Shown piece after piece: positions 16,732-26,004 of a stretch of DNA of 64,000 nucleotides. Positions within the stretch are counted from its first letter, which is position 1, and every line of letters begins with the position of its first letter. Where the stretch lies: contig CAITNF010000006.1 of NCBI GenBank assembly GCA_903893745.1, positions 98,995 through 162,994 on the forward strand. The letters run 5' to 3'. Source of the stretch: an uncultured Actinomycetes bacterium (GTDB lineage Bacteria; Actinomycetota; Acidimicrobiia; Acidimicrobiales; RAAP-2). The translations under genes were made by a program, and so were the position numbers. The notes beneath the pieces were generated by a model. The model searched no databases. It was not told the DNA's origin and saw only the letters and a list, made by a program, of their open reading frames with translations.

Positions 16732-18440
16732 GCACCTGCCCGCTGTGATGGGTGCACCATCAAATCATCGTTGCTGGCACCCGCCGCCACCATCGGGAAG
16801 ACCTTCTCGGTGGCGTCGGTGCGAAAGTCAATCACGACTGGAACGTCGTTAATGGTGTTCGCTTCATCAATGACGTCATGCATCTCTTTCAAATTGGTAG
16901 CCCGCAGTCCCACGCAGCCCATTGCTTCGGCCCACTTCACGTAGTCGGGTAGATCAGCCGAGAGATAGACCTCGCTATAGCGCTCCTCGTAGAACATCTC
17001 TTGCCACTGGCGCACCATGCCGAGATAGGCGTTATTCAAAATAGCCACCTTGATCGGAATTCCCTCGGCGCGCGCGGTCACGAGTTCTTGGGCCGTCATC
17101 TGGAAGCAGCCATCACCATCAATACACCAGACAGTACGGTCGGGACGTCCAACCTTGGCGCCAATGGCGGCCGGTACCCCAAAGCCCATGGTGCCCGCGC
17201 CACCCGAGTTAATCCACGTGCCGGGCTCTTCAAAGGGCCAAAACTGTGCGGCCCACATTTGATGTTGACCAACGCCCGAGGTCACGATGGAACCGGGCTC
17301 AGCTTTTTTGGCAATCGCTTCGATTACGTGCTGGGGCCGTAGCGGCCCGTCAGTCGTTGGTTCGTCATAGACCAGTGGATACTGGGCTTGCCAGTGGCGC
17401 AGCTGTTGCCACCAAGGATCGAGCGACTTTGGTGCCGCGCCAGCGGCGTCCAACGCCTGCAGTGCGTTACCGATGTTGCTCTGTAGCGCCACGTCGACTC
17501 GGCGAATCTTATTGAATTCCGCTCGGTCGATATCCACGTGTATAACTTTTGCCCCCGCGGCAAAACTCGACGTCTTACCCGTCACTCGGTCGTCGAAACG
17601 AGCGCCGAGCGAAATAAGTAGGTCTGACTTCTGAATCGCCATAACTGCGGCGTAGACACCGTGCATACCCGGCATGCCCAGGTGCAACTCGTGGGAATCG
17701 GGAAATGCTCCGCGAGCCATCAACGTGGTCACCACGGGCATTCGAGTGCGCTCGGCAAAGGCAATTAGCTCTTTGGCGGCATTGGACTTCAGCGTTCCTC
17801 CTCCCACGTAGAGCACTGGTCGCTCCGACTGACCAATGAGCGCTACCGCGCGGGCCAGCGCGTCCTCGTCGAGGGGTACTTCGGGTCGATAGCCCGGCAA
17901 GTCGTACTCGTCAACGCTGGCGGGGTACCACCAATCCATCATTGACTGCGCCACGTCTTTGGGCACGTCAATTAACACTGGACCAGGTCGGCCCGTCGTG
18001 GCGAGGTGGAATGCGGCAGCCACGACCCGCGGAATCTCTTGCGCCGACTGAATCAGAAAGTTGTGCTTCGTGATGCCCATGGTGATACCCGTGATGTCAC
18101 ACTCTTGAAAGGCGTCGGTGCCAATCATGCCGGTAGCGACCTGACCCGTGATGACGACCAGCGGGGTCGAGTCCATATGGGCGTTCGCGATTGGCGTGAC
18201 GATATTGGTGGCGCCCGGACCACTGGTCACGATGGCGACCCCAGGACGGCCCGTCGCCAGCGAGTAGCCCTCGGCCATATGGCCAGCGCCTTGCTCGTGG
18301 CGAACCAGAATGTGGCGAATAGTCGAATCAATCAGTGGGTCGTAGACCGGCAGAATTGCTCCACCGGGCAGCCCAAAGACGGTATCGACCCCCTGCTGCT
18401 CCAGACTCTTAATAAGTGCTGCGGCTCCACTGAGTTGCAC
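16728..18440 (-). CDS. ilvB: Acetolactate synthase large (catalytic) subunit
   Basis: IlvB is the thiamine-diphosphate enzyme that makes 2-acetolactate or 2-aceto-2-hydroxybutyrate from pyruvate. The 570-aa product shows VFGLPGGAILPVYD near residue 20, the catalytic Glu region RHEQGAGHMAEGYSLATG near 47, the FAD-region motifs through LISLGARFDDRVTG near 276, and the ThDP/Mg motif WCIDGDGCFQMTAQEL near 430. The GTG start has AAAGGA 5 nt upstream. It is preceded by a leader carrying a Val-rich peptide and an intrinsic terminator, so expression probably responds to charged tRNA-Val. ilvD lies upstream on the same strand. Confidence 0.97.
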   Translation of the reverse strand: MQLSGAAALIKSLEQQGVDTVFGLPGGAILPVYDPLIDSTIRHILVRHEQGAGHMAEGYSLATGRPGVAIVTSGPGATNIVTPIANAHMDSTPLVVITGQVATGMIGTDAFQECDITGITMGITKHNFLIQSAQEIPRVVAAAFHLATTGRPGPVLIDVPKDVAQSMMDWWYPASVDEYDLPGYRPEVPLDEDALARAVALIGQSERPVLYVGGGTLKSNAAKELIAFAERTRMPVVTTLMARGAFPDSHELHLGMPGMHGVYAAVMAIQKSDLLISLGARFDDRVTGKTSSFAAGAKVIHVDIDRAEFNKIRRVDVALQSNIGNALQALDAAGAAPKSLDPWWQQLRHWQAQYPLVYDEPTTDGPLRPQHVIEAIAKKAEPGSIVTSGVGQHQMWAAQFWPFEEPGTWINSGGAGTMGFGVPAAIGAKVGRPDRTVWCIDGDGCFQMTAQELVTARAEGIPIKVAILNNAYLGMVRQWQEMFYEERYSEVYLSADLPDYVKWAEAMGCVGLRATNLKEMHDVIDEANTINDVPVVIDFRTDATEKVFPMVAAGASNDDLMVHPSQRAGA

Positions 18441-18472
18441 GATCTTCCTTTGTTCACTTTGTTCCAGTATGC

Positions 18473-18500
18473 AAAAAGGCCTCCCGTTTCTGGGAGGCCT
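18473..18500 (-). terminator. Attenuator terminator in the ilvB leader
   Basis: On the minus strand AGGCCTCCC-AGAAAC-GGGAGGCCT is followed by TTTT: a 9-bp perfect GC-rich stem with a T run, 33 nt before the ilvB start. An upstream hairpin abuts it at 18501-18528 (CCGGT-A-GTC ... GAC-ACCGG). The minus-strand segment GGCGCCGG (18525-18532) can also pair imperfectly with CCGGAGGCC (18496-18504), which would break the terminator. This is the layout of ribosome-mediated attenuation. Confidence 0.85.
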
Positions 18501-18521
18501 CCGGTGTCGATGTACGCGTGA

Positions 18522-18575
18522 CTACCGGCGCCAAGCGCCTACTACTACCACCAGATTGTTTCCAGGGAACGTCAC
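18522..18575 (-). CDS. ilvB leader peptide (17 aa, Val-rich)
   Basis: The short frame reads MTFPGNNLVVVVGAWRR and stops with TAG. It has one Leu and four consecutive Val codons, the composition of branched-chain leader peptides such as that of the Corynebacterium ilvBNC operon. The GTG start at 18575 has only a weak SD; an in-frame GTG at 18593 would give 23 aa. The stop codon lies inside the 5' arm of the hairpin at 18501-18528, so ribosome position should decide which structures form. Stalling at Val codons would favour read-through into ilvB. Confidence 0.7.
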   Translation of the reverse strand: MTFPGNNLVVVVGAWRR

Positions 18576-18617
18576 ATCACCATCTTTACACACCCTCAGT
18601 CTCGACACAAGACCGAA

Positions 18618-20297
18618 CTAACGAGATGTCACCGCACCGGTTTCGGCTCCCTGAACGAGCCTCGCGAACTTCTCGAGTACGCCGGTGGTGTAGCGGGGGG
18701 TGAAGGGCTTCACGTGCTTGGCCCGCTCGGCCAGAACCGCCGGATCGACATTCAGATTTATAGAGTTCGTGGCCACGTCAATTTGGATCTCATCACCGTC
18801 CTCCACGAGCCCAATGGGCCCCCCATCGAGTGCTTCGGGCGCCACGTGACCCACGCAAAAGCCGTGCGTGCCGCCACTGAAGCGACCATCAGTCACGAGC
18901 GCGCAGTCCCCGCCTCGACCAACTCCCTTCATCGCCCCCGTCACCGCCAACATCTCGCGCATACCGGGTCCGCCCTTGGGTCCTTCGTAACGAATGACGA
19001 CCACGGTCTGGGGCTGGATCTCACCGGCCAGAATTGCCGTCATCGCCCCGTCTTCTCCGTCAAAGACGCGAGCAGTCCCCGTGAACTGCAAATTATCAAT
19101 ACCGGCAACCTTTACTACGGCGCCCTTGGGCGCAAGTGTGCCGGTGAGAATCGCAATGCCGCCTCGAAGATTGATGGGGTGTGCGAGATCGTGCACCACT
19201 TGACCATCGGGCTTTTTCGCACCATAGGCCGCAAGATTTTCCGCCATTGTTTTCCCACTGACCGTTACGACATCGCCGTGCAGCAAGTCATGCTCGAGCA
19301 GGTGCTGCATGACGACGGGGACTCCCCCGATGTCGTCGAGATCACTCATGTGATACTTACCGTGTGGTTTGGTATCAGCAATATGCGGCACTCGCGCAGC
19401 AATTTTGTTGAAGTCGTCGAGCTCGAGAGGGACTCGGGCCTCGTGGGCAATCGCCAAAAGGTGTAGCACGGCGTTAGTCGAGCCGCCCAAGGCGTTCACG
19501 ACTGCAATCGCGTTTTCGAAGGCCTTCTTCGTCAAAATCTTTCGGGCGGTGATGTTGAGATCGAGCAAGTTAAGAACCGCCAGACCCGAGTCGTACGCGA
19601 ACTGGTCGCGCCGGTCGTCAATTGAAGGCGCCGAGGCACTGCCTAGTAGTGAGAGGCCCAACGCTTCGCCCACACTCGCCATGGTGTTGGCCGTAAACAT
19701 TCCGGCGCAACTTCCCTCGCCCGGACAGGCAGCACACTCAATGGCCTTTAGCTCTTCATCAGATATCGCCCCAACGGCGTTGGCCCCCACCGCTTCAAAC
19801 ACCGACGTGATATCGAGCGCCACCCCGTTGAGGTGGCCCGGCATAATGGTGCCACCGTAGAGAAAGACACTGGGAACGTCGAGTCGTGCCGCGGCCATCA
19901 TCATGCCCGGCAGAGACTTGTCACAGCCCGCGAACGTCACCATGGCGTCAAATCGTTCCGCGTGCATCACCGTTTCTACCGAGTCGGCAATTACTTCACG
20001 AGAGACCAGTGACGCGTGCATTCCTTCGTGACCCATGGAGATTCCGTCAGAGACCGCGATGGTAACGAACTCGAACGGCACGCCCCCAGCGTCGCGCACC
20101 GCAACCTTGGCTCGCTTGGCCAACCGCGCGAGAGGCAGGTTGCAAGGCGTGACTTCATTCCAACTCGACGCCACGCCAATTTGGGGCTTAACCATGTCCG
20201 CGTCGGTCATACCCATGGCTCGCAACATGGCCCGGGCGGGCGCTCGACCATTACCGAGCGTGACGTCAGAACTGATGGGAGTGGGGTGCGAAGTCAT
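18618..20297 (-). CDS. ilvD: Dihydroxy-acid dehydratase
   Basis: IlvD dehydrates the dihydroxy acids made by IlvC to 2-oxo acids, the third branched-chain step. The 559-aa product has the cluster-binding motifs [16 protein letters not shown] near residue 120 and [19 protein letters not shown] near 190, plus [20 protein letters not shown] near 470 with the catalytic Ser and Thr region. The ATG lacks an SD but follows a TAGACT hexamer by 6 nt. The gap to ilvB holds the attenuator, so ilvD messages may extend into ilvBNC under its control. gatB ends 67 nt upstream. Confidence 0.96.
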   Translation of the reverse strand: MTSHPTPISSDVTLGNGRAPARAMLRAMGMTDADMVKPQIGVASSWNEVTPCNLPLARLAKRAKVAVRDAGGVPFEFVTIAVSDGISMGHEGMHASLVSREVIADSVETVMHAERFDAMVTFAGCDKSLPGMMMAAARLDVPSVFLYGGTIMPGHLNGVALDITSVFEAVGANAVGAISDEELKAIECAACPGEGSCAGMFTANTMASVGEALGLSLLGSASAPSIDDRRDQFAYDSGLAVLNLLDLNITARKILTKKAFENAIAVVNALGGSTNAVLHLLAIAHEARVPLELDDFNKIAARVPHIADTKPHGKYHMSDLDDIGGVPVVMQHLLEHDLLHGDVVTVSGKTMAENLAAYGAKKPDGQVVHDLAHPINLRGGIAILTGTLAPKGAVVKVAGIDNLQFTGTARVFDGEDGAMTAILAGEIQPQTVVVIRYEGPKGGPGMREMLAVTGAMKGVGRGGDCALVTDGRFSGGTHGFCVGHVAPEALDGGPIGLVEDGDEIQIDVATNSINLNVDPAVLAERAKHVKPFTPRYTTGVLEKFARLVQGAETGAVTSR

Positions 20298-20303
20298 AGT
20301 CGA

Positions 20304-20309
20304 AGTCTA
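20304..20309 (-). promoter_or_regulatory. -10 element, probable leaderless promoter for ilvD
   Basis: TAGACT on the minus strand ends exactly 6 nt before the ilvD ATG, and no SD is present. The -35 region is not recognisable. Confidence 0.5.
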
Positions 20310-20364
20310 CGAAACCTGGCGGACCAACCGAGATTCAATGGGGCCCTCGGGTACTGCTTACTTC

Positions 20365-21792
20365 CTAGCGTCGCTTCTGTAACTCGGCAATCACGGCTTT
20401 ACCGTTGGCTTGGCCCTTGGTCAACTTCATCACTAGGCCAATAAAGAACTGGGCTAACTTCTCGTCACCCTCGCAATAGCGAGCCCACTCATCACCGTGT
20501 TGGGCAATGAGCTCACCGATTGTCGCGCCCAGTGAGTCACTCGAAAGCTGTTCAAATCCCATCGCCGCGGCAATAGCGCGAGGCTCACCACCCGCGGCGA
20601 GTAACTCGCCGAGCACGGCCTTAGCTTGAGTCGCTGAAAGTTCGCCAGCCTCTTCCATCCGCAACGTCGTGGTGAACGCGTCGCTCGTGAGGTTGGCGAT
20701 TCCACCGAGTCCACCAGCGAGTTCGTTCGCGGCTCTCGCCACCGCGAGGTTCGGGTCAACTTTTTCGTCAATTGCCGTCATAACTAATCGATCAAGACTG
20801 AGGTCAATCACAACTTCAATGGCGTCCAATTGTGCGTCGGTCGGGCTACTAAATCGTCCAACGAGTTCACGTCGTCGCTGGGCGGGCATTGGTCCCATCG
20901 CCTCACGGACCCGGTCCTGCCAGACCTGATCTGGATCGAGGTCAACGAGATCAGGTTCGCGGAAGTACCGGTAGTCCTCGGCCTCTTCCTTGGTGCGCAT
21001 TGTGGAAGTGGTTTCAGTATTTTCATCCCAGTGTCGAGTCTCTTGACGAATCACTCCACCGTCTTCAATGACTTCAATCTGACGAAGCGCTTCGTAGTCG
21101 ATGGCGCGTTGGAGACTACGCAGCGAGTTCAGGTTCTTGATTTCGCAGCGTGTCCCGAAGGGCTTACCTGGTTTGCGCACCGAGACGTTCGCGTCGATTC
21201 GCATGGAGCCTTCCTCCATGCGTCCATCAGAGGCCCCGGTGGCGATGAGGATGCCACGGAGTTCACTGGCGTACGCGCGCGCTTGGGCGGAGTTTCGAAT
21301 GTCGGGGCCGGACACAATTTCCACGAGTGGCACGCCCGAACGGTTGTAGTCAACGAGCGAGCGATCGGCTCCGTGGATTCGACCACTGCCACCGAGGTGA
21401 GTCGACTTTCCGGTGTCCTCTTCCATGTGCGCACGCTCGACCGAGATTCGTGATCCATCGGGTAAGTCGAGGTAGCCATTCGAGTTAATCGGCAGGTCGT
21501 ACTGACTAATTTGAAAGTCCTTAGGCATGTCTGGATAGAAGTAGTTCTTGCGATGGAAGGTTGAAGGGGCAATGGTGCAGTGCAGTGCAATCCCAATCGC
21601 CATGGCAAACTCAATTGCCCGTTCATTGAGGACTGGCAGAGACCCGGGAAGGCCCAGACAGACGGGGCAGACGTTGGTATTGGGCTGTGATCCAAAGGAG
21701 TTGGCGCAGCCACAGAACATCTTGGTATTCGTTTTGAGCTCGGTGTGGACCTCAAGGCCCACCACCATCTCCCAGTCACCCGGCAACGTCAT
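20365..21792 (-). CDS. gatB: Aspartyl/glutamyl-tRNA amidotransferase subunit B
   Basis: GatB binds misacylated Asp-tRNA(Asn) or Glu-tRNA(Gln) and phosphorylates the acyl group before amidation. The 475-aa product has WEMVVGLEVHTELKTNTKMF at the N-terminus, the Zn-site cysteines in CGCAN and CPVCLGLPG, HRKNYFYPDMPKDFQISQYD near residue 82, MEEGSMRIDANVSVR near 195, and the C-terminal helical and YqeY-like tail ending AVIAELQKR. The ATG overlaps the gatA stop by 4 nt. The presence of GatCAB implies that at least one of Gln-tRNA or Asn-tRNA is made indirectly. Confidence 0.97.
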   Translation of the reverse strand: MTLPGDWEMVVGLEVHTELKTNTKMFCGCANSFGSQPNTNVCPVCLGLPGSLPVLNERAIEFAMAIGIALHCTIAPSTFHRKNYFYPDMPKDFQISQYDLPINSNGYLDLPDGSRISVERAHMEEDTGKSTHLGGSGRIHGADRSLVDYNRSGVPLVEIVSGPDIRNSAQARAYASELRGILIATGASDGRMEEGSMRIDANVSVRKPGKPFGTRCEIKNLNSLRSLQRAIDYEALRQIEVIEDGGVIRQETRHWDENTETTSTMRTKEEAEDYRYFREPDLVDLDPDQVWQDRVREAMGPMPAQRRRELVGRFSSPTDAQLDAIEVVIDLSLDRLVMTAIDEKVDPNLAVARAANELAGGLGGIANLTSDAFTTTLRMEEAGELSATQAKAVLGELLAAGGEPRAIAAAMGFEQLSSDSLGATIGELIAQHGDEWARYCEGDEKLAQFFIGLVMKLTKGQANGKAVIAELQKRR

Positions 21793-23213
21793 GAGCGACC
21801 ATCTCCAACTTCGAGTACCCGAGCGGCGGCCAGGAGCATGGCCTCACTGCGACCCGGACCAAGTAACTGCACGCCAATGGGCAGTCCGGCTTCACCCGTT
21901 CCAAACGGTACCGAGACTGCGGGGTCTCCCGCCAAATTCGTCGGGATTGTAAACACGTCGTTCAAGTACATCGCCATCGGATCATTCGTCTTTGATCCAA
22001 ACGTAAAGGCCACGCCCGGCGTCGTTGCTCCAATGAGCAGGTCGGCCTCGAGATAGGCGCTACGGAATGCCTCAATCATTCGAGTGCGCACCTTCAAGGC
22101 CTGGCCGTAGTACGCATCAAAGTATCCAGCCGACAGTGCGTAGGTGCCGAGCATTATGCGTCGCTTGACCTCAGCACCAAAACCCATAGTGCGTGTGGCC
22201 TCATTCATCGCCGCCACATCATCGGCGTCAACGCGCAGTCCGTAGCGAACCCCGTCGTAGCGGGCCAAATTACTGGAGGCCTCTGCCGGAGCAATTAGGT
22301 AGTACGCGCTCAGTCCAAGGTGCAGCTCGGGAATTGAAAGTTCCACAATGGTGGCTCCACCATCGCGCAACACGTCAACCGCCCGATGTACTGACGCCAC
22401 TACCTCTTCGTCAGCCCCCTCGATCAGTTCGCGTACCAAACCCACCCGCTTGCCGGCGACTCCGTCATTCAGGTGGGCCATCAGCGATGGTGCTGGCTCA
22501 GGGAGTGAAGTCGAGTCCATGGGGTCGTGACCAGCAATCACTTCGAGCACCAGTGCCGCATCAGTCACGGTTTTAGTAAGAGGGCCAATCTGGTCGAGTG
22601 AACTCGCAAAGGCAATCAACCCGTATCGCGACACCAGCCCGTAGGTTGGCTTGACTCCCACCAACCCGCAGAGTGCGGCGGGCTGACGAATTGATCCCCC
22701 CGTATCACTACCGAGGGCGATTGACGTCATCCCGGCGGCGACCGCGGCGGCCGAACCGCCCGATGAACCACCAGGTACTCGAGAAGGATCAAGAGGATTC
22801 CGGGTCGGACCGTAGGCCGAGTTCTCGGTTGATGAACCCATGGCGAACTCGTCGAGATTGGTCTTGCCAACTGGCACCGCACCGGCCGCGACCAGGCGCT
22901 CAATCACCGTGGCGTTATAGGGCGGTCGCCATCCTTCGAGAATTCGTGACGAACACGTAGTGGGAACTCCCGTTTGACAGAGATTGTCCTTAATCGCAAT
23001 GGGCACGCCGGCGAGCGGGCCGGCGTTCGACCCGCTGGCCACCACGTGATCGACTTGCTTCGCCATCGCGCGCGCACCATCTTCATCAACGTGTAGAAAA
23101 ACGTTTAGTTCTTCGTTACGAGAGCGAATGACCTCGAGGGAAACTTCGAGCTCAGCGACCGCTGAACTCTCACCGCTCTGCACGCGTTGGGCAATAGCAA
23201 CTGCCGTGGTCAC
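21789..23213 (-). CDS. gatA: Aspartyl/glutamyl-tRNA amidotransferase subunit A
   Basis: GatA is the amidase-signature subunit that releases ammonia from glutamine or asparagine. The 474-aa product contains GVPIAIKDNLCQTGVPT near residue 70 (catalytic Lys), GSSTENSAYGPTRNP near 128, and PGGSSGGSAAAVAAGM near 147 followed by LGSDTGGSIRQPAALCG near 167 (cis-Ser and nucleophile Ser). It starts 4 nt inside gatC and ends 4 nt inside gatB, so the three subunits are translationally coupled in the order gatC-gatA-gatB. Confidence 0.97.
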   Translation of the reverse strand: MTTAVAIAQRVQSGESSAVAELEVSLEVIRSRNEELNVFLHVDEDGARAMAKQVDHVVASGSNAGPLAGVPIAIKDNLCQTGVPTTCSSRILEGWRPPYNATVIERLVAAGAVPVGKTNLDEFAMGSSTENSAYGPTRNPLDPSRVPGGSSGGSAAAVAAGMTSIALGSDTGGSIRQPAALCGLVGVKPTYGLVSRYGLIAFASSLDQIGPLTKTVTDAALVLEVIAGHDPMDSTSLPEPAPSLMAHLNDGVAGKRVGLVRELIEGADEEVVASVHRAVDVLRDGGATIVELSIPELHLGLSAYYLIAPAEASSNLARYDGVRYGLRVDADDVAAMNEATRTMGFGAEVKRRIMLGTYALSAGYFDAYYGQALKVRTRMIEAFRSAYLEADLLIGATTPGVAFTFGSKTNDPMAMYLNDVFTIPTNLAGDPAVSVPFGTGEAGLPIGVQLLGPGRSEAMLLAAARVLEVGDGRS

Positions 23214-23512
23214 GGTGCTTCACCCATGATTCGAGGAACCGCGAAGCGACCATCTTCGACGTCCGGCGCCATCGCCATCACCGCTTGGTGATCCAGACTT
23301 GGCCGCACGACGTCCGCACGCACCACGTTGATCAGGCCGAACGGGTGAGCTGTGGGAACAACCCCTTCAAGATTAAGCGATTGCATGTCGGTGGCGTGCT
23401 CGAGTACCGCACCGAGTTGTTCCGTAAAGAGATCGAGCTCTTCATTGGTGAGTTTTAAGCGAGCGAGACGGGCGACGTGCGCGACCTCATCACGACTTAG
23501 TGGTGAACTCAT
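23210..23512 (-). CDS. gatC: Aspartyl/glutamyl-tRNA amidotransferase subunit C
   Basis: GatC is the small belt subunit that stabilises GatA and GatB. The 100-aa product has the family N-terminus SRDEVAHVARLARLKLTNEE and a C-terminal RADVVRPSL segment. Length is normal. The ATG overlaps the stop of the upstream alpha/beta hydrolase by 4 nt and its own stop overlaps gatA by 4 nt, so a four-gene operon with the hydrolase is likely. Confidence 0.94.
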   Translation of the reverse strand: MSSPLSRDEVAHVARLARLKLTNEELDLFTEQLGAVLEHATDMQSLNLEGVVPTAHPFGLINVVRADVVRPSLDHQAVMAMAPDVEDGRFAVPRIMGEAP

Positions 23513-24261
23513 CCGACGGCGAGTTTCTGTAAGAACGTAACCGTCTGTGCTTCGACTAATTCTTGGTCGTTGTCCATGGTGGCCACGTGGTACGAGTTGT
23601 CGAGCCAGATCCGCTCAATTGGACCCTGTACGAGTTGCACCAAGTCGTCACCATTATCGGAAGTCACGACGTGATCTTCTCGACTCGACAGCAGTAGTGA
23701 CGGTGCACTAATCGAGGAAAGGTTCTCGTGCACCACCGCAATACCGTCGAAGAGACTCTTCGCGCAGGCCAAGGGTGTTGCCTCGTAGGAGGCCTCCACC
23801 GCACCTTCCTTCTTGATGTCGGAGCCAATGGACTCAATGGTCTCGAGTCCCGCATCGAGTAACTGCTGCAGGCCATCAAGCATTTCGTTGACCGGCGGCT
23901 TCACGAGTGGATTGATGAAAACACAAGCGGCAACTTCACGTTGCTCGGCGACCAAGGCCGTGAGTCCCCCACCCATCGACAGACCAACTACCGCAACCGT
24001 AGGGCAGCGCGTGGCTAATTCGTCATAGGCCGCCAACGCAGCGCCCGACCAATCGGCCCAGTTCGTACTCATCATGTCGGCGAGGGTCGTGCCATGTCCG
24101 GGTAGGCGTGGCAGCGCCACACTGAATCCAGCCTGAGCGAGACGTTCAGCGAGTGAACGCATTGACGCGGGATTACCGGTAAAACCGTGCAGCACGAGCA
24201 CGCCAACGGGGCCGCCCGAGGCGGAGTAGGGCTCACAGCCGGGCATAATTTCGAGGGTCAT
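23509..24261 (-). CDS. Alpha/beta hydrolase (carboxylesterase/monoglyceride lipase type)
   Basis: The 250-aa product resembles the Est30-type carboxylesterases. GVLVLHGFTGNPASMR near residue 20 supplies the oxyanion hole, VGLSMGGG near 88 carries the nucleophile Ser, and SREDHVV near 192 and NSYHVATMD near 224 supply Asp and His. The start at ATG 24261 (MTLEIMPGCEPYSASG) is preferred: TAGGAT lies 8 nt upstream and there is no SD. The in-frame extension to 24633 encodes low-complexity Arg/Gly-rich residues and overlaps the upstream MFS gene, so it is not real. The gene leads the gatCAB operon. Substrate unknown. Confidence 0.85.
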   Translation of the reverse strand: MTLEIMPGCEPYSASGGPVGVLVLHGFTGNPASMRSLAERLAQAGFSVALPRLPGHGTTLADMMSTNWADWSGAALAAYDELATRCPTVAVVGLSMGGGLTALVAEQREVAACVFINPLVKPPVNEMLDGLQQLLDAGLETIESIGSDIKKEGAVEASYEATPLACAKSLFDGIAVVHENLSSISAPSLLLSSREDHVVTSDNGDDLVQLVQGPIERIWLDNSYHVATMDNDQELVEAQTVTFLQKLAVG

Positions 24262-24269
24262 ACTGACCA

Positions 24270-24275
24270 ATCCTA
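24270..24275 (-). promoter_or_regulatory. -10 element, probable leaderless promoter for hydrolase-gatCAB
   Basis: TAGGAT on the minus strand ends 8 nt before the ATG of the hydrolase gene, in the 23-nt gap after the MFS stop codon. Confidence 0.45.
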
Positions 24276-24284
24276 CTGACTGGC

Positions 24285-25889
24285 TTACGGGCGTTGTACC
24301 GGCGAGTCGGGCTTGACGTCCGAGAGAAAGGCGGCGGACGCCAGTGCGAGTAGGCCCACCGCCGCCCCAATCATGAAGGGCAGGTGGAAAGTGGCCAGTA
24401 GCGCTGGCCCGGGCCGTGCGTGCTCGAGCCCTCGACGACGTACGAGCGCCTGCTGGACGGTTTCGAGTACTTGAATCCCCGCGACTTCGCCTACCTGCAT
24501 GGCCAGCATCAGCGCGGCCGACATCACACCAAATTCTGATCTGGAAACTTCGTTCGCCATTACCGAGCTTGATGAGGGCATGGCGACCCCCATTCCCAGG
24601 CCCGACAGTGCGAGGGCGCACGCGATAACCCATGCGCCAGTCGACGGAGTGAGAACGGCAAATAGTGCGAGCGAACTTGCCAAGAACGCTGCTCCCGCAA
24701 AGGCACTTATTCGTTCACCAATTCGAATGGCGACGTAACCAGCGATGGGTGAACAGAGCGCAAAGGTGATCGGTCGCGCAATTGACAGGCCCCCGACCTG
24801 GGGAATGGAGTAGCCGTAACCCTGTTCCATTAGCAGCGGAAAGAGGAAGAAGGCTCCGAAGTAGGAAAAATTCGCACACGCTCGCAAAACCATGGGCATC
24901 ACAAAATTTCTACGGCGGAAATAATGAGGTGGAATCAGTGGGTTTTCAGTATGTCGAATTCGATAAATAAAAACCCACAACAAACTGACCGTCACAAACA
25001 GCGCGAAAAAACTCCAGGGGCTGGTCCAGCCGACCAGCGGTCCAATTGAGAGTCCGAGCATGAGCGCGGTTACCGAAAGCGAGATGGCCCAACTGCCAAC
25101 CCAGTCCATTTTCTTAAACTCTTCACGAGCGCGACTCTTGCGCAGCGCCTCGTCGTCAAGCCGTTCGCGATGACGTGGTAACACGATCGACACCACGACG
25201 AGGGCAATACCGAGAAGTATCAATTGAAACCAGAAAAGAGCTCGCCAACCAAATATGGCGATAATTGGAGAGCCCAGTGAAACTCCAATTACCGGTCCCC
25301 CCGCCCCCACGAGCGACCACCAGCCCATGGCCTTCACTCGTTCTTCGGGAGCGAACACCAGATTGATGAGCGCCCCCGACGCGGTACCCGTCGCGGCCCC
25401 TTGAATTCCGTCGAGGGTTCGCGCGAATAAGAGCATCCCGATGTTCATTGCGAGCGCGGTCAAAATTGCCGAAATCATTGCTCCGGCCAGACCAAATAAG
25501 TAGAGCCGCCGATGGCCAAAGATGTCGCCGGTCTTTCCTAAAATTGGTGCCGCAAGTCCGTACGCGAGCAGTGGTCCCACCATGGTCCAGGTCAAGACTG
25601 TCAACGACGTATGAAACTCTCCGGCCACCGTGGGAAGCGCGACCACGAATACGGTGAAGGTGAAGTTAAGAGCAAAGAGGCCCGCGAGCAGCGTCCATAA
25701 CACCCACCATGGATAACGTGATGATTCAGTAGCGCGCGACTGAACCCGCTGACGAACGAGAAAGAACCAGTTCAGGTCGCTACTCGCTTCAGATCCCAGG
25801 GTGCCAAATGCCGCACTCGCGGGATCCGTGCGGGGGTTCAGCAGTCCGTCGGGATCCTCCCGGTCAACTTGTTTGAACTCATCGCTCAT
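24285..25889 (-). CDS. MFS transporter, DHA2-like drug exporter
   Basis: The 534-aa protein is a proton-coupled efflux carrier with about 14 hydrophobic helices after a hydrophilic N-terminal tail of ~65 residues. The motif A equivalent is LGKTGDIFGHRRLYLFGL near residue 127, and motif C is suggested by GWWSLVGAGGPVIGVSLG near 195. Helix number and these motifs place it near the DHA2 family (EmrB/QacA-like). The start ATG MSDEFKQVDRED has no obvious SD. It lies 23 nt upstream of the hydrolase-gatCAB unit. Substrates cannot be told from sequence. Confidence 0.85.
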   Translation of the reverse strand: MSDEFKQVDREDPDGLLNPRTDPASAAFGTLGSEASSDLNWFFLVRQRVQSRATESSRYPWWVLWTLLAGLFALNFTFTVFVVALPTVAGEFHTSLTVLTWTMVGPLLAYGLAAPILGKTGDIFGHRRLYLFGLAGAMISAILTALAMNIGMLLFARTLDGIQGAATGTASGALINLVFAPEERVKAMGWWSLVGAGGPVIGVSLGSPIIAIFGWRALFWFQLILLGIALVVVSIVLPRHRERLDDEALRKSRAREEFKKMDWVGSWAISLSVTALMLGLSIGPLVGWTSPWSFFALFVTVSLLWVFIYRIRHTENPLIPPHYFRRRNFVMPMVLRACANFSYFGAFFLFPLLMEQGYGYSIPQVGGLSIARPITFALCSPIAGYVAIRIGERISAFAGAAFLASSLALFAVLTPSTGAWVIACALALSGLGMGVAMPSSSSVMANEVSRSEFGVMSAALMLAMQVGEVAGIQVLETVQQALVRRRGLEHARPGPALLATFHLPFMIGAAVGLLALASAAFLSDVKPDSPVQRP

Positions 25890-25913
25890 CGCGAAACGGG
25901 ATCGCTGTCGGAA

Positions 25914-25935
25914 ACTCGAGACTTCGACATCGAGT
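25914..25935. repeat. Inverted repeat upstream of the MFS gene
   Basis: ACTCGA and TCGAGT arms of 6 bp are separated by 10 nt, 25 nt upstream of the MFS start codon. Position and symmetry suit a repressor operator, though no regulator gene is adjacent. The remaining gap up to 26004 also has the palindrome TACGATCGTA at 25979-25988. Confidence 0.3.
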
Positions 25936-26004
25936 ACGACCCCTTTCTTACCGAATTCTGGCTACTAGAACTTTGTTTCTACGATCGTACAGACTCGTAA
26001 TCAA

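Noticed and set aside
24262-24633. N-terminal extension of the alpha/beta hydrolase
   Set aside because: The added 124 residues are Arg/Gly-rich, overlap the upstream MFS gene, and the ATG at 24261 has a good -10 spacing and the normal family N-terminus.
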